From: Acanthochromis polyacanthus
Lineage: Eukaryota > Chordata > Actinopteri > Pomacentridae
Assembly: GCF_021347895.1 (NCBI RefSeq)
Contig: NC_067122.1
Coordinates: 14,373,983-14,437,982 of the forward strand
DNA: 64,000 nucleotides
Reading direction: 5' to 3'
A program made the position numbers and the translations under genes. The notes beneath the pieces were generated by a model. It was not told the origin of the DNA. It did not search any database and worked only from the letters and a program-made list of their open reading frames with translations. Positions 49,905 to 61,365 of the stretch are shown here, piece by piece; position 1 is the first letter of the stretch, and each line of letters begins with the position of its first letter.

Positions 49905-50725
49905 TGTGAGGAATCACCAATATGGGTAGACCAATATTAGTTTGTCCCAGGGCTGATAGCAATATCATTTATTGTTAATTTAAGGAGACCAGCAACTGAT
50001 TTCTGGAACTGATAGACATTTACATTATAAATAAAGATCTGTACAATGATGCAGTTATTGGCGGTGTCACTTTACAGCAAGAAGCTTCTGGATTCAAACC
50101 TGCAGGTCTGCTGGATCCTTTCTGTGTGGAATTTGTACGTTCTCACCGTATTTGTGTAATTTTTTCTCCAGATCCTCCAGCTTCTTCCCACAGTCCAAAG
50201 ACACAAATGGTAGACTGACTGATTGTAATTCAACCGTATGTGTTAGGTCTCATCCTGAGTTGAGTTGTCCAGGACTCAGATTCAGCTGGGGTGGACTCCA
50301 GCTCTCCCCCTGACCCTCTGCAGGATAAAGTAGGTGTAACTAATGGATGGATGGATAAAAATGTTGGCGTCAAAATCTGACATTACATGAACTCCAACAC
50401 AAAATGTAATTGTAATGCCTTTGTTTGATTATGTTTTACATGTGGTTACTTAAAATAGCCTTTCCAACATTTCTGTTTCAGTGTTAATAGGCTATTATGT
50501 GTAATCAATAACCAATCAGAGAAGCTGTGGGCGGGACATTACTCAGGACTACAGAGTGACTACAGACAAAGAGAGGAGGCTGTATCTGAGACAAAGAAAC
50601 ACATTTTTTAAATCAATTTACTTAATTGGGAATCAGTCAAAATTGACAACAAAACCAATAACAAGAAAAATGCTGAATGTCACATTGAAAATTAGCCAGA
50701 CTGATTATTGATTGATCCCTAATCA
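49905..50725 (+). mobile_element. hAT-like non-autonomous element with a retroposon inside
   Basis: The left part has 'gaccaatattagtttgtccc', 'gctgatagcaatatcattta' and 'gagaccagcaactgatttct'. The right part has 'gtcaaaatctgacattacat', 'aaccaatcagagaagctgtg' and 'gtgactacagacaaagagag', ending near 'ttattgattgatccctaa'. This order and the GATC-CCTA end recall a common fish hAT element (ends like ...ATCGGTCGATCCCTA). Positions 50057-50357 are a separate, later insertion. Confidence 0.65.
50057..50357 (+). mobile_element. LINE/SINE-type retroposon tail with (GGAT)n end
   Basis: The blocks 'cagcaagaagcttctggatt', 'ctttctgtgtggaatttgta', 'cttcccacagtccaaagaca' and 'ggtggactccagctctcccc' are followed by 'taatggatggatggat'. 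This is a very common fish retroposon ending in short GGAT repeats, a type of tail seen in L2-like LINEs (class inferred). It interrupts the hAT-like element. Confidence 0.7.
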
Positions 50726-53323
50726 AGCTTCTAAAATGACATATTTAGCAAAATATACAGATGAATTCCACTGTGCCACTTTCTGACCGTTGTTCTTTCA
50801 TGCATTAAGACACAGAATTAATTTTACATGCGGAGAAGACAGCTATTCCATGTTCATATGGGAATTTGTAGCTAATGCATGCAAAGCTTAATTATTCATA
50901 TCATTAGTATAATAGGTCTAGATATGCATAATGGTGATTATGGATGGACATTAAGCAGCTGGAAGTCCTCTTGTTCTACCCGTGATTGATTTTCTTAAAG
51001 ACGTACTGCTTCTAAATGCTGCCAGACTCTGATGTAGAACTGTAAATAGATTGTGGAAAAACAACTTTAATATGAATCTGAACAAGTACAGAAAAGTGAG
51101 GGTTACAAAGAACAAAGTGGGGGAACTCTGGCAATGTTTTGAAGTCATTGTTCTTTGCTCTCTTATCTATCAGTAAAATTTCCCTTTGATGTCTTGTCAC
51201 CTTCCCCTATTATGAATTCTCTTTGCTCTTTCCGGGAAGAAAAAACCCCCACAACCCTTCATTTAAAGATTTTCCTTTTTATTTTTTTTTTCTGATATGT
51301 GCAATCAGAGTAAATTATTCATGGTCGCAGAGGCTGTAAAGTTAAAGCAGATCTTGTGACTACTTCCCCAGCTGCTATTGTTATGAACAAAAAGGGTAAG
51401 AAAAGGCAACTTCATTAATGACACATTATGTTTTATGGCGGAGCTGGAACTTCAAGTGTCCTGAGCAGAATTTGTTTCTGTTTTATGTGAGCCACCCCGG
51501 TCCCCACCTGCCTCCAGTTGGGGTAGATGAAGGGCATTTCTCGACATGAGCTTAGCGAACCATTAAAGAGGCTTTTATACATACCTCAATGAAATGCAGA
51601 TGGTGAGCACCTGACAGTTGAGTGAAAGCTCATATCCCTCAAATTCTTTTCTCTATTATTTGGTTTGCTTACTTGACAAATAGTGGGACACTTTATTTAT
51701 GGGTGGCATCGAAAATTAGATTGGAAAAGTCAAAGAGTTACTAATGCGTCTCTGCCAACAAAGTCAACTCGCCATTCTGAATGAAAAGAAATATGGGAGT
51801 TTCTTTGTGCTGCGGCTATTTTAAAGAAGTTAAATACGACTGTGAAAAGACTTTAAAAGAAGAAAAGAGACAGGAAAGACAAACGAAAAGGGAAATGGAG
51901 CCAGCGAAGGATATGCTGTCCTTTGTACTTTTGGCACGTTGGCAGCGCTTGATGAATGGACGTCTCTGAAGGAACCGCGTCTCTTCACGGGGAACGCCTG
52001 ACCTCTCTCAGTTACGTAGCAACTCCACTTTAGGTATTAGGAATTGTATTTCACATCATTTTTATCTAGTAATGCACAAAGCCATAAATCTAAAGCAGAC
52101 GTGTGTTTCATTAAAGAAGAAGGATAACACTTTTTTAAGTCTTTAAACTCTGTGGCTCATGTTTGGAGTCAATTGAACAGTTCCTGTGGTTTGGTTTCAC
52201 GAACTGCCAGACATTGTTTTTCTGGCATTAGATCTGATAGGGTCCAACAAATGGCTAATGCCTCAGTATAAACTCTCTCCATCAACACAAAAAAACCCCG
52301 ACACACATAACCACTCTAACATATCAACACTGGGAGGCTGGAGTCTTTCACACCAGAGCCAAGCCTTTTAGCACTGTGATGTCAACACATAGCTGCATAC
52401 AATCAACACATTTTCACCATCACAAATCTCTATAATGTTTGTTGATGCTTTATTCTCAGAAGAAGAGAAGACATCTAAAACGCAGTTTGCAATTTACTGA
52501 TTTTCATACTTTGGTGCCAAGGGAGCTATTACGAGAAAATGTTAGCAGCACATTTTCACCCTGCACACAGATAAAAAAAACACACACATACACACACACC
52601 AACATGCAGCTTTAAATTCCTTTTATCGTTGTGTAACAATCAAGGTCTCAACTCCAAGTAGTTTAAACTAAAAAGTCTGAAGGAAAAGTTAAGATATGAA
52701 AGAGTGGAGAGAAAAGGAAATTAGGAGGTGCAATGCTCTTTACAGCATCATAAAGTTGCTTAGTCATACTTATTAGACAGCTACAATAAGATCATGAGAG
52801 TCATCCAGCTCTTTGATGTTATAAAGTTATGAGTGTGGCACTGATGACCAGGCTGGTATGTTGCGGATGTGGCTGTACTGTGTGTTGGCGCATGTTTCTC
52901 CTGCTTCAGCTTTCAGCTGTTGGAGACATTTAACATTCCTGTCAAACCATTACAGCACACGACGAACTCTGCAGATGAACCCAAAGACACGAACCCCGTC
53001 GGGCTCACAGTCATTTAGTCTGGCAGAACTGAGGAGCGAGCGTTATATAATTAAATGTTGTATAATCAATGTGAAGTCAGATTATATTTGTAAAGATTTA
53101 TTGCCCTCCTGAAGCAGGAGCTTTGTATTGCAATGCACGCTGTCTGTGGTGATTGTAAGTGTTTGGCTTGTAGGGGGGATACACCGTAAAACAGCACAGT
53201 GCATTATGCATGTTGTTGAAAGTAGTTGCTGTCTAGTTAAACTTGGAATTAAACTTTTTCATTATGGAGCTGCAATGTACCTGCAGTGGCTACGTACATA
53301 TAGGAGGTGAAGGAGTTGTTGCC
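50726..53323. other. Non-coding stretch, nothing recognisable
   Basis: A short CA-rich patch lies near 52575-52600. No supported exon or repeat family. Confidence 0.5.
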
Positions 53324-53677
53324 TTAAAGCTGCTGTCCGGAGTTTCCGTTTGTTTTCAATCTATGTATCATTTTTTAACAAAGCTTAAATGTGTTAGTCT
53401 AGTTCGATACTATAATATAAAGTTAGAATAACGCGATATGAAAATTTATTCCTGAGCTCCGCCTTCCTCTCATAGACCCCCATGTTATTCCAAAAAGCGC
53501 CGGTTGCTGCCGACCAATCAAGTTCGAGCTTCAGCTTTGTCATGCTGTCAATCAACGGTTACGTGCACAGCAAGCAAGCCCATGCAGAGGTGGGCGAGCT
53601 ACGCACTACGCAACCGCGCGCACATTTGTTTTGCTTGTGGAGGAGACAGCATCAGGGCTCAGCAACTTCCAGAAAAG

Positions 53678-54145
53678 TTACCAATCCCACGGCTTGTCAG
53701 GCCAAGAGACTGCAGGACGTTTTTTGGCTCGGGGTGCTCGCGTCGCTCCCCGACCACGGCCCTCCATAGCCCGCCTGACGGCTTCGTTTAGATGCCGTGG
53801 TCGGGATGCTCGCCTCGCTCCCCGACCACGGCCCTCCATAGCCCGCCTGACGGCTTCGTTTAGATGCCGTGGTCGGGATGCTCGCCTCGCTCCCCGACCA
53901 CGGCCTCCATAGCCCGCCTGACGGCTTCGTTTAGATGCCTGACCTCTGGAGGAAGATGTTGGGGTGTCTGGGACATACTGTTCGTCAGAGGAGTCATGCA
54001 ATTCTGAACTCTGGATAGAAATAAATAAACAATGTAACACATATACACGCGTAAATGCACTAAGTTTGATAAACAACGTCATTGAGAGGGATACACGAGT
54101 GTAATCACATATTGAAACTTTACTCGTTCGTCCTAGCAGATTCAT
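53678..54145 (-). CDS. Transposon-borne open frame with Arg-rich tandem repeats
   Basis: This is a 155-codon frame inside the TTAA element. The middle reads ELHDSSDEQYVPDTPTSSS, an acidic, Ser/Thr-rich, probably disordered segment. It is followed by Arg/Gly-rich repeats containing RPRHLNEAVRRAMEGRGR. The 72-bp DNA unit is a multiple of three, so the repeat stays in frame. The C-terminal part reads RAPRAKKRPAVSWPDKPWDW. No catalytic domain is visible. It may be an exon fragment of a transposon accessory protein, or simply an open frame made by the repeat. No good start context was found. Confidence 0.3.
   Translation of the reverse strand: MNLLGRTSKVSICDYTRVSLSMTLFIKLSAFTRVYVLHCLFISIQSSELHDSSDEQYVPDTPTSSSRGQASKRSRQAGYGGRGRGARRASRPRHLNEAVRRAMEGRGRGARRASRPRHLNEAVRRAMEGRGRGATRAPRAKKRPAVSWPDKPWDW
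53725..53939. repeat. 72-bp tandem repeat, three copies
   Basis: The units are 53725-53796 (diverged at its first ten bases), 53797-53868 and 53869-53939 (one base deleted: ggcctcc for ggccctcc). Each contains the inverted pair CCGTGGTCGGG and CCCCGACCACGG, so each can form a hairpin. Confidence 0.95.
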
Positions 54146-54393
54146 GTTATTTTGGTATTAGGACAAGTTAGACTCAATACAGCATTCTAACGTAATTCCT
54201 TTATTATTTACTAAATGTACTAAATGTAGAAGAGGGGAAAACAGCAAAACAGGCGAGATGCTGCAGCACTCCGGGCACTTCTCTCATGTACTGCGCGCGT
54301 GCACAAATAAAGGGGCGAAATCAGAGGGAGGGAGGGTGGGACCAACAGTGTTCTGGGAGACGCTGCGATTCAAACTCCGGACAGCAGCTTTAA

Positions 54394-55084
54394 GACCATA
54401 AACAGGCTTGAAAGGCATAATATGCAACATTTCATAAAAATATCTAATGTTTTATGTCCGATTATATTTCTAACAATGTCTAAATCCTGGAAACTCAATC
54501 ATTTTCACCAATTCTATAACATCTGCTTTACTAATTGTACCTAGACAAACACAGTAAACACCAATAATACTGTTGTTTTTGCACTTTTCGGTTCATTATA
54601 GCTCCTTAGTACAAAAGTACAAATTCAGGTTTAACTGGGTATCATAGATTGCTCACTAAAGATGCATCAGGATTATTTCAGTAGGATGCTTTGGACCACA
54701 CATAGCAGCACTGGGCGACATGACATTAGCTCCAGTGGAGTATGGATCATTGATCTAATGGTAATTTACCATTCATTGTTATGTTTATTAGTGTTGCTTG
54801 CAGCTATTTCATTAAAATGACTAGAATACTTGTCACTGAAGGTAATGCAAATAAAACCTGAACACACAACTTTGCCTACAAACATGACGTCTGCCTGAGT
54901 CACGTCAAATATATTTTCATGGACAATGATGCTGAAGACAACAACTCCCATAAGCCCACGCTACTTTACAACATCATGAAACTATGTATGTTGTGATTGT
55001 TTTCACTGAGGGCCCCCAGAAATTACGTACTGTGTGTTCAAATGCAGTTGTTTGTTCTTCTTTTAGAGAAATATATTTAAATAT
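54394..55084. other. Non-coding stretch, nothing recognisable
   Basis: AT-rich, with no supported feature. Confidence 0.5.
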
Positions 55085-55375
55085 TAAACACCTGCCTAAC
55101 ATTGTACAGGTTCAGGACAGGAACGTAGTACCTCTCAGGGTGTCCTGGTAGGTTTGTTACTTGGAAGTTGGTATCAGATGCTTTGGTTGGGAAGTTGGGA
55201 AGCAGTTAAAGACTTTTGGCTCTTTGTTATGTTCCTCAAGCCATTCCTGAGCAACTCTTGGATTGTTGCGGGGTATACTTTGCTGCTACCATCAGAAAGC
55301 ATCATGGCCATGGGAGTGAACACTTGGTCCACAACAATGCACATGTCAAAGTAACATCTACATGAAGCACAGCAG
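55085..55375 (-). mobile_element. Degenerate Tc1/mariner-like remnant
   Basis: The blocks 'tctttgttatgttcctcaag', 'ccattcctgagcaactcttg' and 'catgtcaaagtaacatctac' followed by 'atgaa' recall the reverse complement of a common transposase gene, where 'gtgtcaaagtaacatccac' is typical. The frame is broken and the edges are approximate. Confidence 0.45.
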
Positions 55376-57204
55376 AATACAGGATCGTAACAAGATGATC
55401 ACTGTTTATTATTTTTATGTTCTTTCAATGCTGACATGATAGTATGTCTAAGGTACATCAGAGGCTCCTATGTACAGTCATTGTGTCAAATCTGCCCAGT
55501 CTTAGACAACTGGTTTTCATTTTCACAGGCAAGACCGAGTGAAAATCTGAACAGGAGAGCCACCAGATGCATTCTGCCAGAGCAAAACAACCATGAGCTT
55601 TCAGATTCTTCTGGTTTCAGGACAACGTCCCCCAACCAGTATAGTGTAATCTGCAGTACACCACAACTCTTTTTAGTCAGGCTTCACAAACTCTGTTTAC
55701 ACATTCATTCAAGGAAAAAATCTGGTATTTGGGAATTTGTAGCTCTGATGAATGGAAGCAAAGACGTTTGTTTGCTTATTGCACTGCATTTTCTGTCAGC
55801 ACTTCTCTTGTAAAAGGCAAACAAATCGAACCAAACCAAACAGTCCTGAAAAGACTGAAATAATTGCAATATAATCCCCTCATGTTTGCCTGCATTCTGT
55901 TACTTTTTTCTTTTGGAGAGCTGTTTGTGACTTCAGGCCTCTGCAGCTGAACGGTTCAGTATCTGCATGTCTGGATTTCGGCAGCAGCACCAAAGCTCTC
56001 TGACGTCTCTGCCTGAACAATCAGAGGTGGTGATGAGGCAGCTCAGTACCCACCAAAAAACAGCAGATGATGCTTGGTGAGTCGAGGTGTCCAACATGGC
56101 AGCACATTCCTCTCTGATCGCCCCTCAAGCTGGTTTAAATGAGAGCAGGCGGCTGAAGCATTTTGCCTCGCTCGCCCTGGTGTGTTTGTGATCAAATGAG
56201 TGGTCAGGCACCTCAGCGCTCACTCATTATCTGGACGCTGAGCCTGCGCTGCGCTGTGGGAGGCTCTTCAGCTCAGATAAGCCTGGTATGCTCTGTGCTT
56301 GGTGTCGCTTTAAAGCAGCGCAATGAAAATGATGCTGCTGGTGTTTGAAAACCTTGTTATGAGTTTTGATGATGCTGGTGCAACTATGCATGAAAAGTCA
56401 GTGCGTTCCACCTCGTGGGAATGATCTTCAGCTTCGAGTTCTTTCTAATAAGCAAAGATTAACCTTAAAGAGAACCAGCTTTGTGAACAAAAGAATGAAA
56501 GACATCATTTTAAGATTTCTGGAGAAACATCCTTGTCCGATAGCATTCAAGTGTTTGCAATAAGCTCTATTTTCTGGTTTTGCGATGCATTTTCAACCCA
56601 TAAAAAGCCATTTTCACACTCTGCCTCCCTTGGCAGCAGTTGCAGTGTGCCTCTGTGGGTTGCTGGAATGGTTTGTTTGTTGCACATGAAAGAAATGGGT
56701 CTGAGCTGTTTTCTGCAGATGTTTATTCACCGTGGCACTGCTTCAGAAAAAGTCGCAGAGAGACCGCTTTCCCTGTGGTTGGCAGCTTGTCAATTAATTG
56801 ATTTATTTGGTGTGGGACGATTGCACGCATCACATATTTGGAGCAATCAAATCAGCAATTATGTGGTTTCAAATTCCATGTTCGGGTCCAGCTGTGACAA
56901 ACTCAGCTATCCTCAGACAAGTCTGGCTTGATTTAATGTCTGATAACAAAGGCAGATTGCTTGGCGTCATGACTTAAGATAATACAAAACAGTAATTTGG
57001 TGACAGAAATACACACTGGCATTAAAATATTGCTTAGTCTTTACACAATAATTATTTCATCAGTTTCATCGGATCATGCAAAATAATACCATTACTGAGC
57101 ATCTTTGGCAATCAAATTAAAACTCTGATGACAGAAATCTTATGCCTTTTAGTTTTCCAGTTAGGGAAAAGGAAAGTACAGCAGCTGTCCTGGCCTCCAC
57201 AGTC
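55376..57204. other. Non-coding stretch, no clear feature
   Basis: A 125-codon plus-strand frame (55436-55813) has no recognisable domain, no signal peptide and no clear splice context. Nothing else is supported. Confidence 0.45.
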
Positions 57205-57378
57205 ATCAGACTGTATTTATATAGCGCTTTACTATACCTGAAAGATACTCAAAGCGCTTTACATTATACGTCACATTCACACACTGATGGCGGAAGCATG
57301 AGCTCTCTGGGCCAAGGATCGAGCCGGTGACCCTCCGATTGCAAGACGGCCACTCTACCCACACTGCCCACCGCCACC
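57205..57378 (-). mobile_element. tRNA-derived SINE
   Basis: Read on the minus strand, it begins GGGTGGCGGTGGGCAGTGTG (A-box region) and has a B box GGCTCGATCC near 57320. It then has a tail with AAAGCGCTTTGAGTATC and GTAAAGCGCTATATAAATAC. This head-plus-tail structure is a fish SINE whose tail is probably shared with a partner LINE (RTE-like, inferred). The copy appears full length and sits directly against the Tc1 fragment. Confidence 0.75.
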
Positions 57379-57750
57379 CATGGACTTAAACCCATTCAAG
57401 ATAGTTTGGGATGAAATGGATTGTAGAGTGAAGGCAAATAGGGCCAACAAGAGTTCAGCATCTCTGGAAACTCCTTCAAGACTGTTGGAGAACCATTTCA
57501 GGTGACTACCTCAAGAAGGTCATTGAGAGAATCCCAAGAGTGTACAAAGCAGAAATCAAAGCAAAGGGTGACTATTTTGAAGAATTTAAAAAATACAAAA
57601 CATGTTTTGACTTTTTTTACTACATAATTCCATATGTGTTCATTCATAGTTTTGATGCCTTCAGTGAGAATGTACAATGTTAATAGTCACGAAAATAAAG
57701 AAAAACCATTAAATGAGAAGGTGTGGCCAAACTTTTAGATGGTAGTGTAT
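57379..57750 (+). mobile_element. 3' part of a Tc1-like transposon
   Basis: It opens with MDLNPFKIVWDEMDCRVKAN, the C-terminal part of a Tc1 transposase (canonical P-D-L-N-P-I-E..WDE). The frame stops after ENHFR. It continues in another frame as GDYLKKVIERIPRVYKAEIK, another conserved piece. The end 'aggtgtggccaaactttta' plus 'gatggtagtgta' is the typical Tc1 terminal repeat. The 5' part, including the first catalytic Asp residues, is missing. Confidence 0.85.
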
Positions 57751-58204
57751 GTTCCCACACTTAAGCTCACTTAGACAATAAATGATTGATGATCAGCTGC
57801 ATCCCTCCTTTTCGTAAGTCTGTGTTTACTGGCGAGAAGATGGAGACTTTAACATATGATTTTAAAGATACTCTGTTGGTTTTAAACACTGTTATGGAGC
57901 AATGTTTTGATCCTGAAACATTTTGAAGCTACTGCACAAAAATGTAAATGCAGTGTTTTCTTTACAACAGAAGGGGCTTCATTAAACAACCAAGTATGCA
58001 CTATATTGGAAATGATATTGGGCTGATTGAGAGTGGAATCAAAGACCGGTGTTACCAAGTCAGTAATGAGTGTGTCTGCCATTTTGCATCATGTACTGTC
58101 ACACATCTGAAACAAATAGCTAATGAGGTTGTCAGTGCTGTAAAATATTTATCACTCTTCAATCCTAAGGAGCTTGGTGAGGTTGGCAAACACTTCAGGG
58201 AACA
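57751..58204. other. Non-coding stretch between two Tc1-like remnants
   Basis: A 95-codon plus-strand frame (57948-58235) has no recognisable domain. It may include eroded transposon sequence. Confidence 0.4.
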
Positions 58205-59087
58205 TAATCACATTATCCAACATGACCATCCATAGCAGGCCACAGATGGGACTGGATTGCATGTCTGAAGAGTCATGGTAGGACTGGATATCTTCTTAGT
58301 TTCCCTTATGAAAAGACACAATCTGATGACACAACGACAAGCATCTTCTTGATGAAACATCAAGTGATGGTGGTGAATTAACTGAATAACCGTGGGCTTT
58401 GTTTCGTCTTGAAATGCAGACATGCTCCTTGTCCATGCCATATCTCCGCCCATACTATCACTCCTCCACCACCATGGGCCGCTCTCCATACGACGTTGAC
58501 ACCCACACAGTCTGCCATCTGCTCTGTACAGCTGAAAATGAGATTTATCAGTGAAAAACACTGCCCTCCATCATGTTAGTGTCCAACAAGCGTGAGTCGC
58601 TGCCCACTGGAGCTGATGACGCACATCTGCTGTTAGATTACGTCCTTGATGGGGATGATGAGAGCTAACATTCACTGGCTGAGCAGACCAACAACTTCAT
58701 CAGTAGTCTTGATTGTAAGTGATTGCAGACGATGAGGATGAGCTGGATGTGGCGATCCTGGGCTCAGTGGTGACACTTGCTCTGTGGTCACTTGGCAGAT
58801 TGTCTAAAATGATTCCTTAGACATCAAATGTTGGTGTTTTGGACATTTAGGTGTCTGCCTATCACCCTAACTGATTTTCCTGCGTCCAGCATCCCAAAAG
58901 TATGTCTCCTGTCATCTGTAGCATTGTGCCACCTAAATTAAGCTGCATTTTATGGCTTTTATAGTCACTGGTCAAAGGACTGTGCACTGTTCCCACAATC
59001 GGATCACAATCCTTTAAAGCCACTTGAATAGCTCAACAGCTTTTTGTGCAGATAGAAATTAAAGTTTATATTTTTACTCAGTGTACA
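58205..59087 (-). mobile_element. Tc1/mariner-like transposon remnant
   Basis: The minus-strand end reads TGTACACTGAGTAAAAATAT, which resembles the terminal repeat of a common Tc1/mariner family (TACACTG...AAAATATAAAC). Further in, a 117-codon frame (58208-58561) reads FFTDKSHFQLYRADGRLCG, matching the F-T-D-E-S-x-F-Q-L block around a catalytic Asp. The next motif reads HHHLMFHQEDACRC, where intact members have a D-N-A-R-P-H type sequence. The catalytic site is damaged and the C-terminal part is missing or beyond recognition. Confidence 0.8.
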
Positions 59088-61312
59088 CTTTCCATCAGTT
59101 TCTAGTGATCTTCACTCCAGCTTCAGTGATCGTAGAACACATTTCCTACACCCTTCCATAAATTACAGTTAAATTTGAACTCACATCCATCACAGTTGAT
59201 AGAAACCAAAGCTGAGGCTTCCCTGGTGTCTAATTCAAAACCCTCTGCTGCTTTAATGCTCAGGCAGGTACGGCATCGCATGCAACAGCCCAAGGGCAAA
59301 CAATGATGGGGGTGGGTGGACAAAACTTTGGTGTGGGCCATCTGTGTACTATTTAGCTCAGTCCCAGCAGTCATGGCTGCTTAATTCAAAAACTGTCAGA
59401 GAGTGTCATTAGGTGCAGCCATTTAAAAGCTTCAGATTTCATTAGCCACAGGAAGGGCCACATTACCCTCAGGATTAATGTCAGGTTTTGCGGTTCAATG
59501 CTACCACAGTGGACTGCATTAATGCGACTGGGCTGACCCTCTTGTTTAAATACTCCCCAACTCATTAAGCATTATGTAGACCAAGAGTAGCACTTAAGGA
59601 GCTCGTGAATTATGGACATTTTGTACAGGCAGCATTCTTTTTTACACCTCAAAAATCTGAAGGATCGCCCACCACTTCCTGCACAGGCTAAGACTCAATC
59701 ACAGAGCTCTAAATCTTCAGCGGAGGGGAGTTACAGTATCTGCCATTCCACAGCCAAATGTTTTGTTGATACTCTTTAAGGCAGCATTGCTCCCAGTGTT
59801 GCATCACCGTGGCTGTTTCATAACAAGTTGTGCTCCACAGTGTCTTGATGATGCAGGGTGGGCGGTGTGTGTTGTAGAGGTGACGCCATAGCGAACATGC
59901 CAGGATCCGTCCTGTCAGGAAGCCTGAGCCACGAGCTCGCTATCTAGAGGAAGACATAGGGAGCTGAGTCACATCATAGGGAAGCGTCCAGAAAATGATA
60001 ACTCACCCAGGATGAGCCGAGTCATCACTCTTCCTGTTTTAATTAGGCAACATGGCCCCATCAGCAGCAGTGACTACAGACGGGGAGTTGCGATAGTTGG
60101 ACAGTGAAAGCATCTTGAATTTCAGCAGCTCGGTTATATTTTATGGCAGCAGGTTTGGATGTTAAATTTAAGATCCATCGCTCAACAACAATCATGAAAC
60201 TGTCAGTGCTGGTAAAGCAAACAAGGCTTAATCGAGAAGTGTGCAGTGCTCTCTGCAGTTTTGCTACATCATGTTGACATCCTTCCAAGGCCAAAGGCTG
60301 TGAATGTAATGCACTCTGTCCTCCTGAGGGGCGGCGGTACTGTTTGTTGGGGGGGTTCACGGAGCCTCTGCGTTTCATCACGTACTCATTCATCACAATG
60401 TCACCCAAGAGCCTGCGTGTCAGGACTCTCAGCATGCTTACCAGGTGTGAGACGGGTCTGAATTTTGGGGGCTCTTAATCAGGAAATGATGGCAACCAGC
60501 CGTGATTCATGGTGTGGTCTGGTTGTCAGACTATATATGTTGAGCTGCAGAAGCAGCATCATGAGGTTGAAAATTATACTCCCACTCCTGAGAGCTGTAC
60601 CTGCACCGCTGGGATCAGTTTCCTCTGCATAGCGGAGACCTGATCTCACTTTCCAGAGTTTTGACAGACCTCGAGAGGCAGAACAATATAAATGTTTTAA
60701 AGGCAGTTTGGACTCCATTCCCTTTCATCTTTTTTCCTTCACACGAAAACCTGCAGACTGTTTTCTGTGTCAGCCAGAGGGGGTTAGACCTTTGTGGAGG
60801 AGCAGCAGTGCTGCCATACTGCTGACTTGGCAGTGAATCCATTTTTTGCAATTAATACTTTGTTTATGCTCTCACTTCGGTGCCCAGTGGGTTCTGAAGT
60901 AAGCACATAATCCTTAAAGTGGGAAGGGGGCATCACCATTTAATGCCCTTTATTACTCAAGCGCAGCTCAGTCAATATCCCCTGTCACAGCAGAGGATGT
61001 CAGACAAATATGCAGTTCTTGTCAGACCTTAAAGCATTCCAGACTCATCTTACTGTCAGCTAGACCACTGAAACTAACAGGATGTTTAGCTCATTTCGTT
61101 CCATCACACTTCATGTAGTAATGGTGTAAAACGTGGGTTTTATTTGCTGTCATCAACATGCACATCTGAAGCCAAAGATTTCATGCTTTCTGAATAACTG
61201 TCATTCAGAAACAGCTTGCTGTCTCTTTGGGTTTTCCAGACATAGCCTCACTGCTTTTGGTATTTTCAGTAACATTGTGTTGATGCATGTTCTTGTCAAT
61301 AAAACAGCACAA
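59088..61312. other. Non-coding stretch, no supported gene
   Basis: A minus-strand frame at 60310-60440 reads MLRVLTRRLLGDIVMNEYVM, which looks somewhat protein-like. It has no known domain, and the conservation needed to call an exon is untested. No repeat family was recognised. Confidence 0.45.
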
Positions 61313-61365
61313 CAGATTCAGATTCAGATTCAGAAAACTTTATTTATCCCCTTAGGGGCAATTCA
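61313..61365 (-). mobile_element. LINE 3' tail with (GAATCT)n end
   Basis: Read on the minus strand: GAATTGCCCCTAAGGGGATA, then AATAAAGTTTTCTGAATC, ending in three to four GAATCT units. This is a frequent fish LINE terminus; a CR1/Rex1-like origin is inferred. Only the tail is present, as usual for 5'-truncated copies. Confidence 0.6.

Larger units (their letters stand above)
53324..54393. mobile_element. TTAA-flanked DNA transposon with 18-bp perfect TIRs (1,070 bp)
   Basis: The left end is TTAA followed by AGCTGCTGTCCGGAGTTT (53328-53345). The right end is the exact inverse (54372-54389) followed by TTAA. Near-perfect ends suggest a fairly young copy. The interior is much more GC-rich than its surroundings and holds a minus-strand frame (53678-54145) with a 24-residue tandem repeat. 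No DDE transposase was recognised, so it is probably non-autonomous. The TTAA target fits piggyBac or Kolobok-type elements; the AGCTG ends do not let me choose. Confidence 0.8.

Noticed and set aside
53725..53939. Regular repeat array that could suggest a CRISPR
   Set aside because: The units are directly adjacent 72-bp tandem copies with no unique spacers, in a vertebrate transposon.
55436..55813. 125-codon plus-strand frame
   Set aside because: No domain, no signal peptide, no clear splice sites, and it sits beside a decayed transposon.
57948..58235. 95-codon plus-strand frame
   Set aside because: Its end overlaps a Tc1-like remnant on the other strand, and the peptide resembles no known family.
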